The position numbers were made by a program, and so were the translations under genes. The notes under the pieces are model-generated. The model saw only the letters and a list, made by a program, of their open reading frames with translations. It did no database searches and was not told the origin of the DNA. This document shows positions 1 to 4,279 of a DNA stretch of 8,873 bases, piece after piece. The DNA is taken from positions 1 through 8,873 of the forward strand of contig NZER01000325.1 in assembly GCA_002690445.1 (NCBI GenBank), written 5' to 3'. This stretch comes from Candidatus Pacearchaeota archaeon. GTDB taxonomy: Archaea; Nanoarchaeota; Nanoarchaeia; Pacearchaeales; GW2011-AR1. Position 1 is the stretch's first letter, and the number at the start of each line of letters is the position of its first letter.

Positions 1-1
1 G

Positions 2-130
2 AAAACGAAGCGAATAAAAGCGAGAGTAAACAAAGATGGCTTCATGGGGAGCGCGTCTCGCGAGCATCGCGTGAAGAAGGGAAAAGGATCTTTTCAGCGC
101 CGCTCAAAGCACCAAAAGTATAATGTTTAA
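2..130 (+). CDS. ArfA-like small basic protein, 3' part (start outside window)
   Basis: The frame is open from the left edge to a TAA at 128-130, giving 42 visible residues. From GFMGSASREHRVKKGKGSF onward it is nearly identical to the protein at 3600-3734, so the two are paralogs. No ATG is visible: where the paralog has its start methionine, this copy has an ATA codon (14-16), so the start is probably further upstream or initiation is unusual. The RVKKGKGSF...KH segment resembles the basic tail of ArfA (E. coli KKGKGSYMRKGKH), the part that enters the empty mRNA channel of stalled ribosomes and works with release factor 2. The rest of ArfA is not recognisable, so ribosome rescue is an inference; another RNA- or ribosome-binding role is possible. 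The end overlaps the next gene by 8 bases. Confidence 0.6.
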   Translation, partial: KTKRIKARVNKDGFMGSASREHRVKKGKGSFQRRSKHQKYNV

Positions 131-302
131 GGTAGGAGATAAAGTAAGGCACAAGGCAAACCCGTTGCATTGGCGCGGCGTTGTTGTGGCCGACAACAAA
201 AATGGCAAGCTACCTCGCCCGTCTCACTATATCACGGTTAGGCTAATCACTGGCGTAGAGGTAAACGTGTATCCGGACGTCTTGCAGTTTGATTGTGAAT
301 AA
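123..302 (+). CDS. Hypothetical 59-residue protein, possible small beta-barrel
   Basis: The ATG at 123 lies inside the last codons of the preceding gene (AATGTTTAA), so translation is probably coupled. The protein begins MFKVGDKVRH and continues with alternating hydrophobic stretches (GVVVAD, YITVRL, VEVNVYPDVL). The opening, hydrophobic-VGD-hydrophobic-R, is typical of small SH3/KOW-like barrels that bind RNA or protein, but I cannot assign a family. No Shine-Dalgarno site is seen. The last three codons (TGT GAA TAA) are also a DnaA-box-like site used upstream of the next promoter, so the gene end and a regulatory site share sequence. Confidence 0.7.
   Translation: MFKVGDKVRHKANPLHWRGVVVADNKNGKLPRPSHYITVRLITGVEVNVYPDVLQFDCE
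294..302 (-). promoter_or_regulatory. DnaA-box-like site 1 (TTATTCACA)
   Basis: TGTGAATAA on + is TTATTCACA on -, an exact match to the TTATNCACA DnaA-box consensus. It overlaps the stop codon of the preceding gene and is repeated 12 bases downstream. Confidence 0.45.
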
Positions 303-305
303 CAT

Positions 306-314
306 TGTGAATAA
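306..314 (-). promoter_or_regulatory. DnaA-box-like site 2 (TTATTCACA)
   Basis: Second tandem copy, 8 bases before the -35 at 323. The eight intervening bases (CTTTACCC) are identical at the site at 7430. Confidence 0.5.
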
Positions 315-322
315 CTTTACCC

Positions 323-351
323 TTGACAAACACCCGAAAGTGTGGTATATT
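323..351 (+). promoter_or_regulatory. Promoter for DUF2958 gene, leaderless type
   Basis: TTGACA (323-328), 17-base spacer, TATATT (346-351) with TGG before the -10 as an extended -10. The ATG is 5 bases after the -10, so transcription should start at or next to it. Confidence 0.85.
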
Positions 352-356
352 ATAAT

Positions 357-647
357 ATGAAACTAATGACAAACGACCTCAGAACGCAACTCCCTCAACT
401 CTATTCTCAGGAAGAGGTTGACGACCCAAAAGTTGTTGCAAAATTTTTCACTCCAGATTCCAGCTGGACATGGTACGCCACCGAATTTGATGGTAAAGAC
501 ACCTTCTTTGGCTTGGTTGACGGGCACGAGAAGGAGCTTGGCTATTTCAGCTTAAAAGAGCTTGAATCTGTTAAAGGCCCATTTGGCTTGGGTGTCGAAC
601 GCGATTTGTGGTTTGAATCTAAACCGTTGTCTGAGCTAACGAGTTAG
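357..647 (+). CDS. DUF2958 domain protein
   Basis: The 96-residue product matches DUF2958 along its whole length: an N-terminal L-x-x-QLP-x-LY segment (residues 9-16), [12 protein letters not shown] (29-40), [20 protein letters not shown] (50-69) and [20 protein letters not shown] (74-93). DUF2958 proteins are about this size and are common on phages, plasmids and integrative elements; the biochemical role is unknown. I chose ATG 357 because it sits 5 bases after the -10 box, whereas the upstream GTG at 342 lies in front of that box and could not be transcribed from this promoter. There is no room for a Shine-Dalgarno site. Two DnaA-box-like sites lie just upstream of the promoter. Confidence 0.9.
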   Translation: MKLMTNDLRTQLPQLYSQEEVDDPKVVAKFFTPDSSWTWYATEFDGKDTFFGLVDGHEKELGYFSLKELESVKGPFGLGVERDLWFESKPLSELTS

Positions 648-650
648 TTC

Positions 651-679
651 TTGACAAACCATCAAACTCATGCTATTAT
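651..679 (+). promoter_or_regulatory. Promoter for the 686-1352 unit
   Basis: TTGACA (651-656), 17-base spacer, TATTAT (674-679), TGC extended -10. It begins 3 bases after the stop of the previous gene; the ATG is 6 bases after the -10. Confidence 0.8.
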
Positions 680-685
680 AAGATT

Positions 686-850
686 ATGGAATACAACAAT
701 CACGACGATTACTACAAGGACGACCTTGACCTCGAAACGCTTAAGCTACTCAACAAAGTATGCGAAGGTGTAGAAGTACCCGACGAAGATGAAGCCAACG
801 AAGCTGCGTTGGCGCATGGAGACAAGGAGGATGATGAATGCTCGGATTAA
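686..850 (+). CDS. Hypothetical acidic 54-residue protein
   Basis: A short, very acidic protein starting MEYNNHDDYYKDDLDLETLK and ending in a D/E-rich tail. The middle (LETLKLLNKVCEG) could form an amphipathic helix. No family is recognised. Its ATG lies 6 bases after a good -10 box, so it is the leaderless first gene of a four-gene unit. Near its end it contains AAGGAGG (824-830), which serves as ribosome binding site for the overlapping gene at 838. Such acidic mini-proteins in phages can be DNA mimics or inhibitors of host enzymes, but nothing here shows that. Confidence 0.65.
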   Translation: MEYNNHDDYYKDDLDLETLKLLNKVCEGVEVPDEDEANEAALAHGDKEDDECSD

Positions 851-903
851 TAATATTACTTTTATCTTTAGTATTTATTTACCACCTAATCAAAAAAGCT
901 TAA
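838..903 (+). CDS. 21-residue single-span membrane peptide
   Basis: ATG 838 is preceded by AAGGAGG at an ideal 7-base distance and overlaps the end of the upstream gene. The product (MLGLIILLLSLVFIYHLIKK plus Ala) is one hydrophobic helix of about 16 residues followed by a short basic tail, which predicts N-out/C-in insertion in the inner membrane. It is too short for family assignment. The strong Shine-Dalgarno site argues that it is really translated. Similar one-helix peptides occur at 5071-5130 and 7233-7331. Confidence 0.65.
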   Translation: MLGLIILLLSLVFIYHLIKKA

Positions 904-904
904 T

Positions 905-1126
905 ATGAAAACAGAAACTGAAAACTATACACTCGAACAATTCACTGAATCGGTAGACCAAGATTGCTGGCAAGCAATGGGAATGTCCTTACACGATTTG
1001 CCCGACTTCCCCATCATAGATTATTATGACGGAGGAATTAAAAGCGGTAAAGAGTTTGACTACGCTGTGAAGATGTGCGTCTTTGATATTCAAGCTGACA
1101 ACGGATTAGAACCATACGATTATTAA
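905..1126 (+). CDS. Hypothetical protein, GMS-x-DLPD family (paralog of 6447-6665)
   Basis: This 73-residue acidic protein has a paralog of 72 residues at 6447-6665. Shared features in the same order are GMS-[LV]-x-DLPD (residues 26-33), an aspartate/tyrosine-rich stretch, a helix ending in a conserved alanine region, and NG-[LF]-E-x-Y near the C terminus. I do not know the function. The ATG is one base past the preceding stop (TAATATG), without a Shine-Dalgarno site, so translation is likely coupled. The composition suggests a small acidic helical protein with about four helices. Confidence 0.8.
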   Translation: MKTETENYTLEQFTESVDQDCWQAMGMSLHDLPDFPIIDYYDGGIKSGKEFDYAVKMCVFDIQADNGLEPYDY

Positions 1127-1127
1127 A

Positions 1128-1352
1128 ATGAAAGTAAAAGAAAAAGAAAACCTGACATTGGTCTTGATGTGGCAACAAATAGCCGGCGCAAGAAACGTAA
1201 AACCTATGGATCGCCTCGAAGCTCTCTATAAAGATGTTGGCTTGGTGGTCGTCGGTAAAGATCCGGAATATTCAAGAGAATTAGTCCGACCGACTTCTAC
1301 GCGAGCCGGAATGAGGAATATTAGAACCAAGGCTCTTCAAAATGGGGTATGA
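1128..1352 (+). CDS. Hypothetical basic 74-residue protein
   Basis: The ATG is one base after the stop of the upstream gene, in a re-initiation arrangement. The protein is basic, with a predicted helix (NLTLVLMWQQIAGARN), then RLEALYKDVGLVVVG and a C-terminal arginine/lysine-rich part (TRAGMRNIRTKALQNG). The arrangement could suit nucleic-acid binding, but no family is recognised. It ends with TGA followed at once by TAA. It is the last gene of the unit; the downstream sequence forms a long hairpin and a GC palindrome. Confidence 0.75.
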   Translation: MKVKEKENLTLVLMWQQIAGARNVKPMDRLEALYKDVGLVVVGKDPEYSRELVRPTSTRAGMRNIRTKALQNGV

Positions 1353-1385
1353 TAAAATTTCGGTTCGGGTTACGACCCCGTTAAT

Positions 1386-1437
1386 GATGAGTGTCCTGCG
1401 AGGCTAGGTTAGAGGATGATTAAACCCTCGACTCATC
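1386..1437 (+). terminator. Two-part hairpin after the 686-1352 unit
   Basis: GATGAGT (1386-1392) pairs with ACTCATC (1431-1437) and, after a bulge, CGAGG (1399-1403) pairs with CCTCG (1426-1430). There is no U-run. It may stabilise the mRNA end or help termination together with the GC palindrome 6 bases on. Confidence 0.4.
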
Positions 1438-1442
1438 ACCGA

Positions 1443-1454
1443 GGGCGGCCGCCC
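1443..1454. repeat. GC palindrome 1, possible terminator
   Basis: GGGCGGCCGCCC is a perfect 12-base palindrome inside a moderately AT-rich region. It closes the upstream unit and begins the non-coding block. Related elements follow most units in the window. Confidence 0.5.
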
Positions 1455-1463
1455 CCGCCCAGA

Positions 1464-1569
1464 TTTGTCAGTCATTTTCCGCGCTTTTTGACCGACAAAC
1501 TTTTTTGTCAGTCATTCGTGAGCGACAAACTTTTTTGTCAATCAATTAGGCCCTTTAATGACCGACAAA
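1464..1569. repeat. Six-site TTTGTCNNTCA inverted-repeat array (copy A)
   Basis: Three direct sites start at 1464, 1504 and 1534 (TTTGTCAGTCA twice, TTTGTCAATCA). Three inverted sites start at 1489, 1519 and 1559 (TGACCGACAAA twice, TGAGCGACAAA). Successive starts are 25, 15, 15, 15 and 25 bases apart, a symmetric pattern close to half and full helical turns. This looks like a binding array for a DNA-binding protein, for example an origin or a multi-operator. Copy B at 5519-5584 keeps the first four spacings. Confidence 0.75.
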
Positions 1570-1594
1570 GAGGGTAATTGTTTTGAAGAATAGT

Positions 1595-1617
1595 ACTGTT
1601 TTTGTGGGGTATTGTGC
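1595..1617 (+). repeat. Conserved core motif, copy A
   Basis: ACTGTTTTTGTGGGGTATTG plus TGC. It matches 5637-5659 with few changes, and the ACTGTTTTTGTGGGGT part matches 8312-8327 in inverse orientation. It sits about 30 bases past the repeat array. Its function is unknown. Confidence 0.6.
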
Positions 1618-1692
1618 TTGAAAATTTCTTGTGTAAGAGATATTTCACAGTGGGGAAATCGCCGTATTTAAGAAATTGAGACTGGTTCTCAT

Positions 1693-1701
1693 TGTGAATA
1701 A
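1693..1701 (-). promoter_or_regulatory. DnaA-box-like site 3
   Basis: TTATTCACA on the - strand, 18 bases before the -35 at 1720, which is ten bases further than at 306 and 7430. Confidence 0.5.
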
Positions 1702-1719
1702 CTTTTTTCACATTTCCCC

Positions 1720-1748
1720 TTGACAAATGCCCATTTGTGTGGTATATT
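1720..1748 (+). promoter_or_regulatory. Promoter for the 1754-2103 genes, leaderless type
   Basis: TTGACA (1720-1725), 17-base spacer, TATATT (1743-1748), TGG extended -10. The ATG is 5 bases after the -10. Confidence 0.85.
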
Positions 1749-1753
1749 GTATT

Positions 1754-1918
1754 ATGTTAAACGAAGAAAACCCCAATTCTAAACTCGACCCTCAATCTGA
1801 GCTGCGCGAGCAAATTCAGGTACAACCAGAAGAAACCTTTAGGTTCGGGCCTTTCGAAGTTACGGTTCATTCTGAAACTGAAGAGATGGGCGAATGGGTG
1901 GAGGTTATCGATTTATGA
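1754..1918 (+). CDS. Hypothetical acidic 54-residue protein
   Basis: Leaderless-type start 5 bases after the -10 box. The protein is strongly acidic: a polar N-terminal part (NEENPNSKLDPQSELREQIQ) is followed by a likely beta region (FRFGPFEVTVHSE) and an acidic end (EEMGEWVEVIDL). No family is recognised. Its last codons carry GGAGG (1900-1904), which is the ribosome binding site of the next gene, and its TGA stop overlaps that gene's ATG (ATGA). The two are therefore a coupled pair. Confidence 0.75.
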   Translation: MLNEENPNSKLDPQSELREQIQVQPEETFRFGPFEVTVHSETEEMGEWVEVIDL

Positions 1919-2103
1919 AAGAAAAACCTTACATTGTAAAAGTGTCAACGGGATGTACTTGTTGCTCTCCTTTTAGGAGTGTCACGGCAAAGAGCAAGAC
2001 GGAAGCAATGGAAAAGTCCGTTGGCTATGGTATCCCAATTTGGGCCAAAACACCAAGGGAAGTCCAAGCAGAGAAAGCCGCGGAATTTACGCCAGAAATC
2101 TAA
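1915..2103 (+). CDS. Hypothetical 62-residue protein with a Cys cluster
   Basis: I chose ATG 1915, which overlaps the upstream stop and has GGAGG 10 bases before it, over the in-frame ATG at 1894, which lies before that site. The protein starts MKEKPYIVKVSTGCTCCSPF, with Cys at residues 14, 16 and 17, then a lysine/serine-rich helix (SVTAKSKTEAMEKSVGYG) and a charged C terminus. The CTCC cluster after a beta strand could bind a metal or be a redox site, but there are only three cysteines and no second pair. No family is recognised. Confidence 0.75.
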   Translation: MKEKPYIVKVSTGCTCCSPFRSVTAKSKTEAMEKSVGYGIPIWAKTPREVQAEKAAEFTPEI

Positions 2104-2112
2104 AAAAACCGC

Positions 2113-2141
2113 TTGACAAACCAGTAAAAGTGTGGTATATT
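2113..2141 (+). promoter_or_regulatory. Promoter for the 2147-2744 unit, leaderless type
   Basis: TTGACA (2113-2118), 17-base spacer, TATATT (2136-2141), TGG extended -10, preceded by an A-run and CCGC. The ATG is 5 bases after the -10. Confidence 0.85.
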
Positions 2142-2146
2142 GTAAT

Positions 2147-2401
2147 ATGAATGAATTGGAAAACTTCAAAGAAGAAACAGCTTTTCGGCTGTTCGGTCGT
2201 AGTCGTAACCTTGCCATCGCTGGCAATCAATGCGTGAAGTGTGGCGCGCACAATCTTGAGTTCCGTGACGAACTCTCTCGCAAAGAGCATGGCATCTCTG
2301 GTTTCTGCCAATCCTGTCAGGACGACGTCTTTGGCCCTAGCGATGAGGACAAAGAGGAGGTTCTTGGGATCGCGCACGAAATCTTGGGGGAGGAAGAGTA
2401 A
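2147..2401 (+). CDS. Four-cysteine zinc-binding protein (paralog of 6058-6315)
   Basis: The 84-residue product has CVKC (Cys 29 and 32) and CQSC (Cys 54 and 57), a treble-clef or zinc-ribbon spacing, with the phage-type signature FRDELSRKEHGISG between the pairs. The N-terminal helix (ELENFKEETAFRLFGRSR) and the acidic tail flank it. The paralog at 6058-6315 is about 85% identical by eye. This family is widespread in phages, with unproven function, likely nucleic-acid or protein binding. ATG 2147 was chosen because it lies 5 bases after the -10; the GTG at 2132 lies inside the promoter. It is the leaderless first gene of a three-gene unit. Confidence 0.85.
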   Translation: MNELENFKEETAFRLFGRSRNLAIAGNQCVKCGAHNLEFRDELSRKEHGISGFCQSCQDDVFGPSDEDKEEVLGIAHEILGEEE

Positions 2402-2565
2402 TGCAAAAGCTGTTAAATAAAATCAAAGAACTCCGCGCACGCGTAGAGCATGGCGAGCGTAAAGCCAAGCGTATCCTTATCGCTGGTCGAATTCATATTG
2501 TTGAAGAAGACGAAAATGGAACTCGGTTTGCAACTGGACTTAAAGATCGATGGGAAATTAAATAA
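2401..2565 (+). CDS. Hypothetical 54-residue protein
   Basis: The ATG shares one base with the stop of the zinc-binding gene (TAATG) and is preceded by GGGGGAGG at a 7-base distance. The protein has a basic N-terminal helix (KLLNKIKELRARVEHGERKA), a hydrophobic strand (RILIAGRIHIVEE) and the polar segment DENGTRFATGLKDRWEIK. A similar VE(D)ENG...KDR ending appears in the 42-residue protein that follows the paralogous zinc gene at 6058, a hint that the two-gene cassette was duplicated. No family is recognised. Confidence 0.75.
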   Translation: MQKLLNKIKELRARVEHGERKAKRILIAGRIHIVEEDENGTRFATGLKDRWEIK

Positions 2566-2744
2566 TGGAAAACGATTACTGGCGAGATCCATGCGAGCGA
2601 GAAGAGTATTACAATCTCTACGCAAGCAAATACAATTACATAGAAAAAGAATGTAAGGCGTGCGGTCAACAAGTAAGCATAAGAACCGACCATGGCATAT
2701 GCGATTCATGCGCCGATGCACAAGAACGAGGATGGCAATATTAG
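2565..2744 (+). CDS. Short zinc-finger protein (paralog of 8034-8213)
   Basis: The start overlaps the previous stop (TAATG). The product is 59 residues with CKAC (Cys 30 and 33) and CDSC (Cys 46 and 49), a compact CxxC-x12-CxxC zinc finger. The protein at 8034-8213 has the same length, the same four cysteine positions and the shared pattern SKY...V....DHG-x-CDSCA...ERG..Y. The N-terminal 25 residues are acidic and tyrosine-rich. A compact four-Cys zinc knuckle suggests nucleic-acid or protein binding, but the function is unknown. It is the last gene of the unit. Confidence 0.85.
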   Translation: MENDYWRDPCEREEYYNLYASKYNYIEKECKACGQQVSIRTDHGICDSCADAQERGWQY

Positions 2745-2792
2745 CAAATAATAAGAAGCCAATAAGAAACAAATAACGGTCAAATAATAGGG

Positions 2793-2818
2793 GGTGCGCA
2801 TATTGCATTGCGCGCGCC
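2793..2818 (+). terminator. GC hairpin after the 2147-2744 unit
   Basis: GGTGCGC (2793-2799) can pair with GCGCGCC (2812-2818), seven pairs with one G-U and a 12-base loop. No U-run follows. Together with the palindrome at 2824 it may end the upstream transcript. Confidence 0.35.
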
Positions 2819-2823
2819 AAGGC

Positions 2824-2837
2824 GGGGCGGCCGCCCC
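2824..2837. repeat. GC palindrome 2
   Basis: GGGGCGGCCGCCCC is a perfect 14-base palindrome. Its centre is about 29 bases before the -35 at 2860, as for the elements at 3119 and 3413. It could be a terminator without U-run or an operator. Confidence 0.5.
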
Positions 2838-2859
2838 CAAAGAAAGTTGAAAAAACCGC

Positions 2860-2888
2860 TTGACAGGTGGCCTAAAGTGTGGTATATT
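2860..2888 (+). promoter_or_regulatory. Promoter for 2897-3061
   Basis: TTGACA (2860-2865), 17-base spacer, TATATT (2883-2888), TGG extended -10, A-run before CCGC. The ATG is 8 bases after the -10, so the leader is at most one to three bases. Confidence 0.85.
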
Positions 2889-2896
2889 ATAGGTAT

Positions 2897-3061
2897 ATGA
2901 AAGACTGGATTATCACATTCAATAACGGGAGCACGGCTCAATACTTCAACATGAACCTACTCGACGCCATGAAAATGGCGATAGCTGATTGGGCTCCCCA
3001 CAAGCATCCCGTAGCATGGCACGAGGTCAAGATGGATGTCTTCAGCCTACCCCTCGATTGA
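2897..3061 (+). CDS. Hypothetical 54-residue protein
   Basis: The product starts MKDWIITFNNGSTAQYF, a likely beta hairpin, followed by a helix (NLLDAMKMAIADWAP) and a short strand (WHEVKMDVFSLPLD). The order strand-strand-helix-strand suggests a compact fold, but no family is recognised. It is a single-gene unit with its own leaderless-type promoter. The TGA stop is followed in frame by 25 sense codons until the TGA at 3137-3139, including GAGEHLKNEGS, which resembles an in-frame segment of the protein at 8394-8738. This is either coincidence with an RNA hairpin there, or an occasional readthrough tail. Confidence 0.75.
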   Translation: MKDWIITFNNGSTAQYFNMNLLDAMKMAIADWAPHKHPVAWHEVKMDVFSLPLD

Positions 3062-3074
3062 GGCAGGCCAAATA

Positions 3075-3114
3075 GAGCCCGTGGTGCAGGAGAGCACCTT
3101 AAAAACGAGGGCTC
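3075..3114 (+). ncRNA. Nested hairpin element, copy 1
   Basis: An outer stem GAGCCC/GGGCTC (3075-3080 with 3109-3114) encloses GGTGC/GCACC (3083-3087 with 3094-3098), and a 10-base strand TTAAAAACGA joins the inner and outer 3' halves. A second copy at 8647-8697 keeps both stems with compensatory changes (G-C to A-T in each stem). It lies in the 3' untranslated region of the 2897 gene. I cannot match it to a known riboswitch or ribozyme. Confidence 0.5.
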
Positions 3115-3118
3115 GCTT

Positions 3119-3133
3119 GGGGGGCCGCCCCCC
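3119..3133. repeat. GC palindrome 3
   Basis: GGGGGGCCGCCCCCC is symmetric about 3126 and can fold as a 5-6 pair hairpin. The centre lies 29 bases before the -35 at 3155. Confidence 0.5.
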
Positions 3134-3154
3134 GAAAGTTTCTGAAAGAATCGC

Positions 3155-3183
3155 TTGACAAACGTCTGATTGTGTGTTATATT
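3155..3183 (+). promoter_or_regulatory. Promoter for 3189-3413, leaderless type
   Basis: TTGACA (3155-3160), 17-base spacer, TATATT (3178-3183), TGT extended -10. The ATG is 5 bases after the -10. Confidence 0.85.
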
Positions 3184-3188
3184 AGGGT

Positions 3189-3413
3189 ATGAAAATGAAC
3201 GTAAGTTTGGAAGCCCTTTCACACCGCGCAGGATTCAAGCGTAGTCGTCGCACTAGTAACCGCATTGCTGAGCATGGGCCTAACTTCCGCGTGCTTAAGT
3301 CTGGTAATTGTCAGGCCTTGGGCGATCAATTGTGCTGGCTCGTGCGCGCGAAAGATGGCTGGCTAGGTTGGCTTCCGCGTGACGAATTCAAGTTCTATAA
3401 GCCAATATCCTAG
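3189..3413 (+). CDS. Hypothetical basic 74-residue protein
   Basis: ATG 3189 sits 5 bases after the -10; a second in-frame ATG two codons later is the alternative. The N-terminal half is basic (HRAGFKRSRRTSNRIAEHG) and the C-terminal half is tryptophan-rich and probably beta (QLCWLVRAKDGWLGWLPRDEF), resembling a small SH3-like module in composition. It could bind nucleic acid through the basic stretch; no family is recognised. Its TAG stop overlaps the G-run of the next GC palindrome. Confidence 0.75.
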   Translation: MKMNVSLEALSHRAGFKRSRRTSNRIAEHGPNFRVLKSGNCQALGDQLCWLVRAKDGWLGWLPRDEFKFYKPIS

Positions 3414-3428
3414 GGGGGCCGCCCACCC
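3413..3428. repeat. GC palindrome 4 (imperfect)
   Basis: GGGGGGCCGCCCACCC starts on the last base of the stop codon of the upstream gene, is followed by a run of eight A, and is centred 29 bases before the -35 at 3449. Confidence 0.5.
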
Positions 3429-3448
3429 AAAAAAAATGAAAAAACCCC

Positions 3449-3477
3449 TTGACAAATACCTAAATGTGTGTTATATT
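3449..3477 (+). promoter_or_regulatory. Promoter without a leaderless ATG
   Basis: TTGACA (3449-3454), 17-base spacer, TATATT (3472-3477), TGT extended -10. It is as good as the others, but no ATG follows; the first ATG downstream in a gene is at 3600. Confidence 0.85.
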
Positions 3478-3480
3478 ATA

Positions 3481-3591
3481 GTAGTTCGTGAGGGTATTAG
3501 CAAGGCTCTACTGCTCACGGACGCCACCTCTACAAACGGTGAGGAAACATTAGAACGCAAGAGACGTTTGCAAGTGGCATTAAAAATTTAA
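3481..3591 (+). CDS. Possible non-ATG gene or leader RNA
   Basis: One frame is open from the -10 box to a TAA at 3589-3591 and reads plausibly like protein (VREGISKALLLTDATSTNGE, then ETLERKRRLQVALKI). It has no ATG. The first codons after the expected transcription start are GTA and GTT, with an ATT at 3496, so a real gene would need a non-standard start. The same stretch can also fold: CGTGAG/CTCACG (3487-3492 with 3514-3519), and GCCAC/GTGGC (3523-3527 with 3574-3578) enclosing two short hairpins. It may therefore be a small RNA or a regulatory leader of the ArfA-like gene at 3600. I cannot decide between the two. Confidence 0.35.
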   Translation, partial: VVREGISKALLLTDATSTNGEETLERKRRLQVALKI

Positions 3592-3599
3592 TTATTACA

Positions 3600-3734
3600 A
3601 TGAAAGCGAGAAAAACCAAGTACGGATTCATGGGCAGCGCGTCGCGTGAGCATCGCGTGAAGAAGGGCAAGGGATCTTTTCGCCGCCGAAAAAAACACAA
3701 GTCTAGGCTTGACAATCAGAATCGTACATGGTAG
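3600..3734 (+). CDS. ArfA-like small basic protein (paralog of 2-130)
   Basis: A complete 44-residue protein rich in Lys and Arg. Residues 9-28 (GFMGSASREHRVKKGKGSFR) are nearly identical to the protein at the left edge. The RVKKGKGSF-RRR-KKHK stretch resembles the ArfA tail (KKGKGSYMRKGKH), which inserts in the vacant mRNA channel so that RF2 can release stalled peptides. The ArfA N-terminal part is not seen, so the assignment rests on the tail only. There is no clear Shine-Dalgarno site; transcription probably comes from the promoter at 3449. The 3' end holds the whole promoter of the next gene, and the TAG stop is the first half of that -10 box. Confidence 0.7.
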   Translation: MKARKTKYGFMGSASREHRVKKGKGSFRRRKKHKSRLDNQNRTW

Positions 3735-3737
3735 GAT
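3709..3737 (+). promoter_or_regulatory. Promoter for 3745-4254, inside the preceding gene
   Basis: TTGACA (3709-3714), 17-base spacer, TAGGAT (3732-3737). The -10 is weaker than in the other promoters. The ATG is 7 bases after it. Confidence 0.7.
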
Positions 3738-3744
3738 ATACACA

Positions 3745-4254
3745 ATGATTAAGACCACATATAAAAACTGCGGCTCAAGCTGGGTTGTCATGCTACAAGG
3801 CAACCTTGCGTTGGGAGAGAATGAAGAAGGGCATGACGTAGAAGTCGAACGAGAGTTTTGGTCGTTCTGGAATCACGGAGCGACGAACGGCGAGTTTGAT
3901 TGGATGACTGATACGCGAGGTTATTTTTGGACTACGCGAGAAAAGTTATTAAAAGCATATGAGAACAAAGAGTTGTTCCGTATGTTAAACGATGCAGACG
4001 AATTTAAGAAGCACGACCCAGAAGGACACGCACACGCTTGCAAGGGCATCAAGGGAGGCTTTCTTCCAACAGCTAAAGAAAAGGCAAAAGAGATATTCGA
4101 TAGCCTAGAGCAAAAGTCTAATATCTTAAAGTTCGGCGTGACCTATGCTCACCTTTACGACTTGGGGCAAGTGTCGGCTGAAGTTGGAGAGGATGAATTG
4201 CCGCGCACTCATGACACGGCAAGCCAAAGACTTAAAAAGATGCTTGACAGCTAG
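3745..4254 (+). CDS. Hypothetical 169-residue protein
   Basis: The second-largest gene of the window. ATG 3745 lies 7 bases after a -10 box. The N-terminal half is rich in Trp and Phe (EREFWSFWNHGATNGEFDWM, then DTRGYFWTTREKLLKAYEN) and looks beta plus helix. The C-terminal half is charged and helical (AKEKAKEIFDSLEQKSNIL, then a tail ASQRLKKMLDS). I see no catalytic or metal-binding motif; the single DPEGHAHACKG has two His and one Cys. No family is recognised. The promoter of the GP88 gene is embedded in the last codons (TTGACA within CTT GAC AGC TAG), so the two genes are adjacent but separately transcribed. Confidence 0.85.
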   Translation: MIKTTYKNCGSSWVVMLQGNLALGENEEGHDVEVEREFWSFWNHGATNGEFDWMTDTRGYFWTTREKLLKAYENKELFRMLNDADEFKKHDPEGHAHACKGIKGGFLPTAKEKAKEIFDSLEQKSNILKFGVTYAHLYDLGQVSAEVGEDELPRTHDTASQRLKKMLDS

Positions 4255-4272
4255 ACTAAAACGTGCTATATT
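4244..4272 (+). promoter_or_regulatory. Promoter for GP88 gene
   Basis: TTGACA (4244-4249) lies in the 3' end of the upstream gene; 17-base spacer, TATATT (4267-4272), TGC extended -10. The ATG is 7 bases after the -10. Confidence 0.85.
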
Positions 4273-4279
4273 ATATCTA

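Larger units (their letters stand above)
1353..1753 (+). other. 400-base non-coding regulatory block
   Basis: No convincing gene is seen on either strand. It holds, in order: a hairpin (1386-1437), a GC palindrome (1443-1454), a six-site inverted repeat array (1464-1569), a conserved core motif (1595-1617), a DnaA-box-like site (1693-1701) and a promoter (1720-1748). The part from about 1463 to 1680 is homologous to 5518-5715. An ORF on the - strand here (1538-1726) starts inside the promoter and runs over the repeat array, so I regard it as chance. Confidence 0.8.

Noticed and set aside
1360..1437. Third tRNA-like sequence with a T-arm-like GGTTCGGGTT
   Set aside because: No acceptor pairing, anticodon arm or T-loop of correct size can be formed.
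1464..1569. CRISPR array
   Set aside because: The repeats are only 11 bases, alternate in orientation, and have spacings of 4-14 bases, so this is a binding-site array.
1538..1726. ORF of 62 residues on the - strand
   Set aside because: It begins inside the + strand promoter at 1720, runs over the core motif and into the end of the repeat array, and has no ribosome binding site or homologous frame in the second copy of the module.
2413..2820. 135-residue ORF on the - strand
   Set aside because: It lies antisense to two well supported overlapping + strand genes (2401-2565 and 2565-2744) and includes the GC hairpin; the zinc-finger paralogy supports the + strand reading.
3059..3139. General recoding of TGA as a sense codon
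   Set aside because: Several genes end in TGA with overlapping starts (1918, 8037) or immediate second stops (1352), so TGA works as stop; only the local in-frame peptide after 3061 remains open.
4145..4279. N-terminal extension of the GP88 gene
   Set aside because: The extension lies within the upstream 169-residue gene and before the promoter; the family match starts after ATG 4280.
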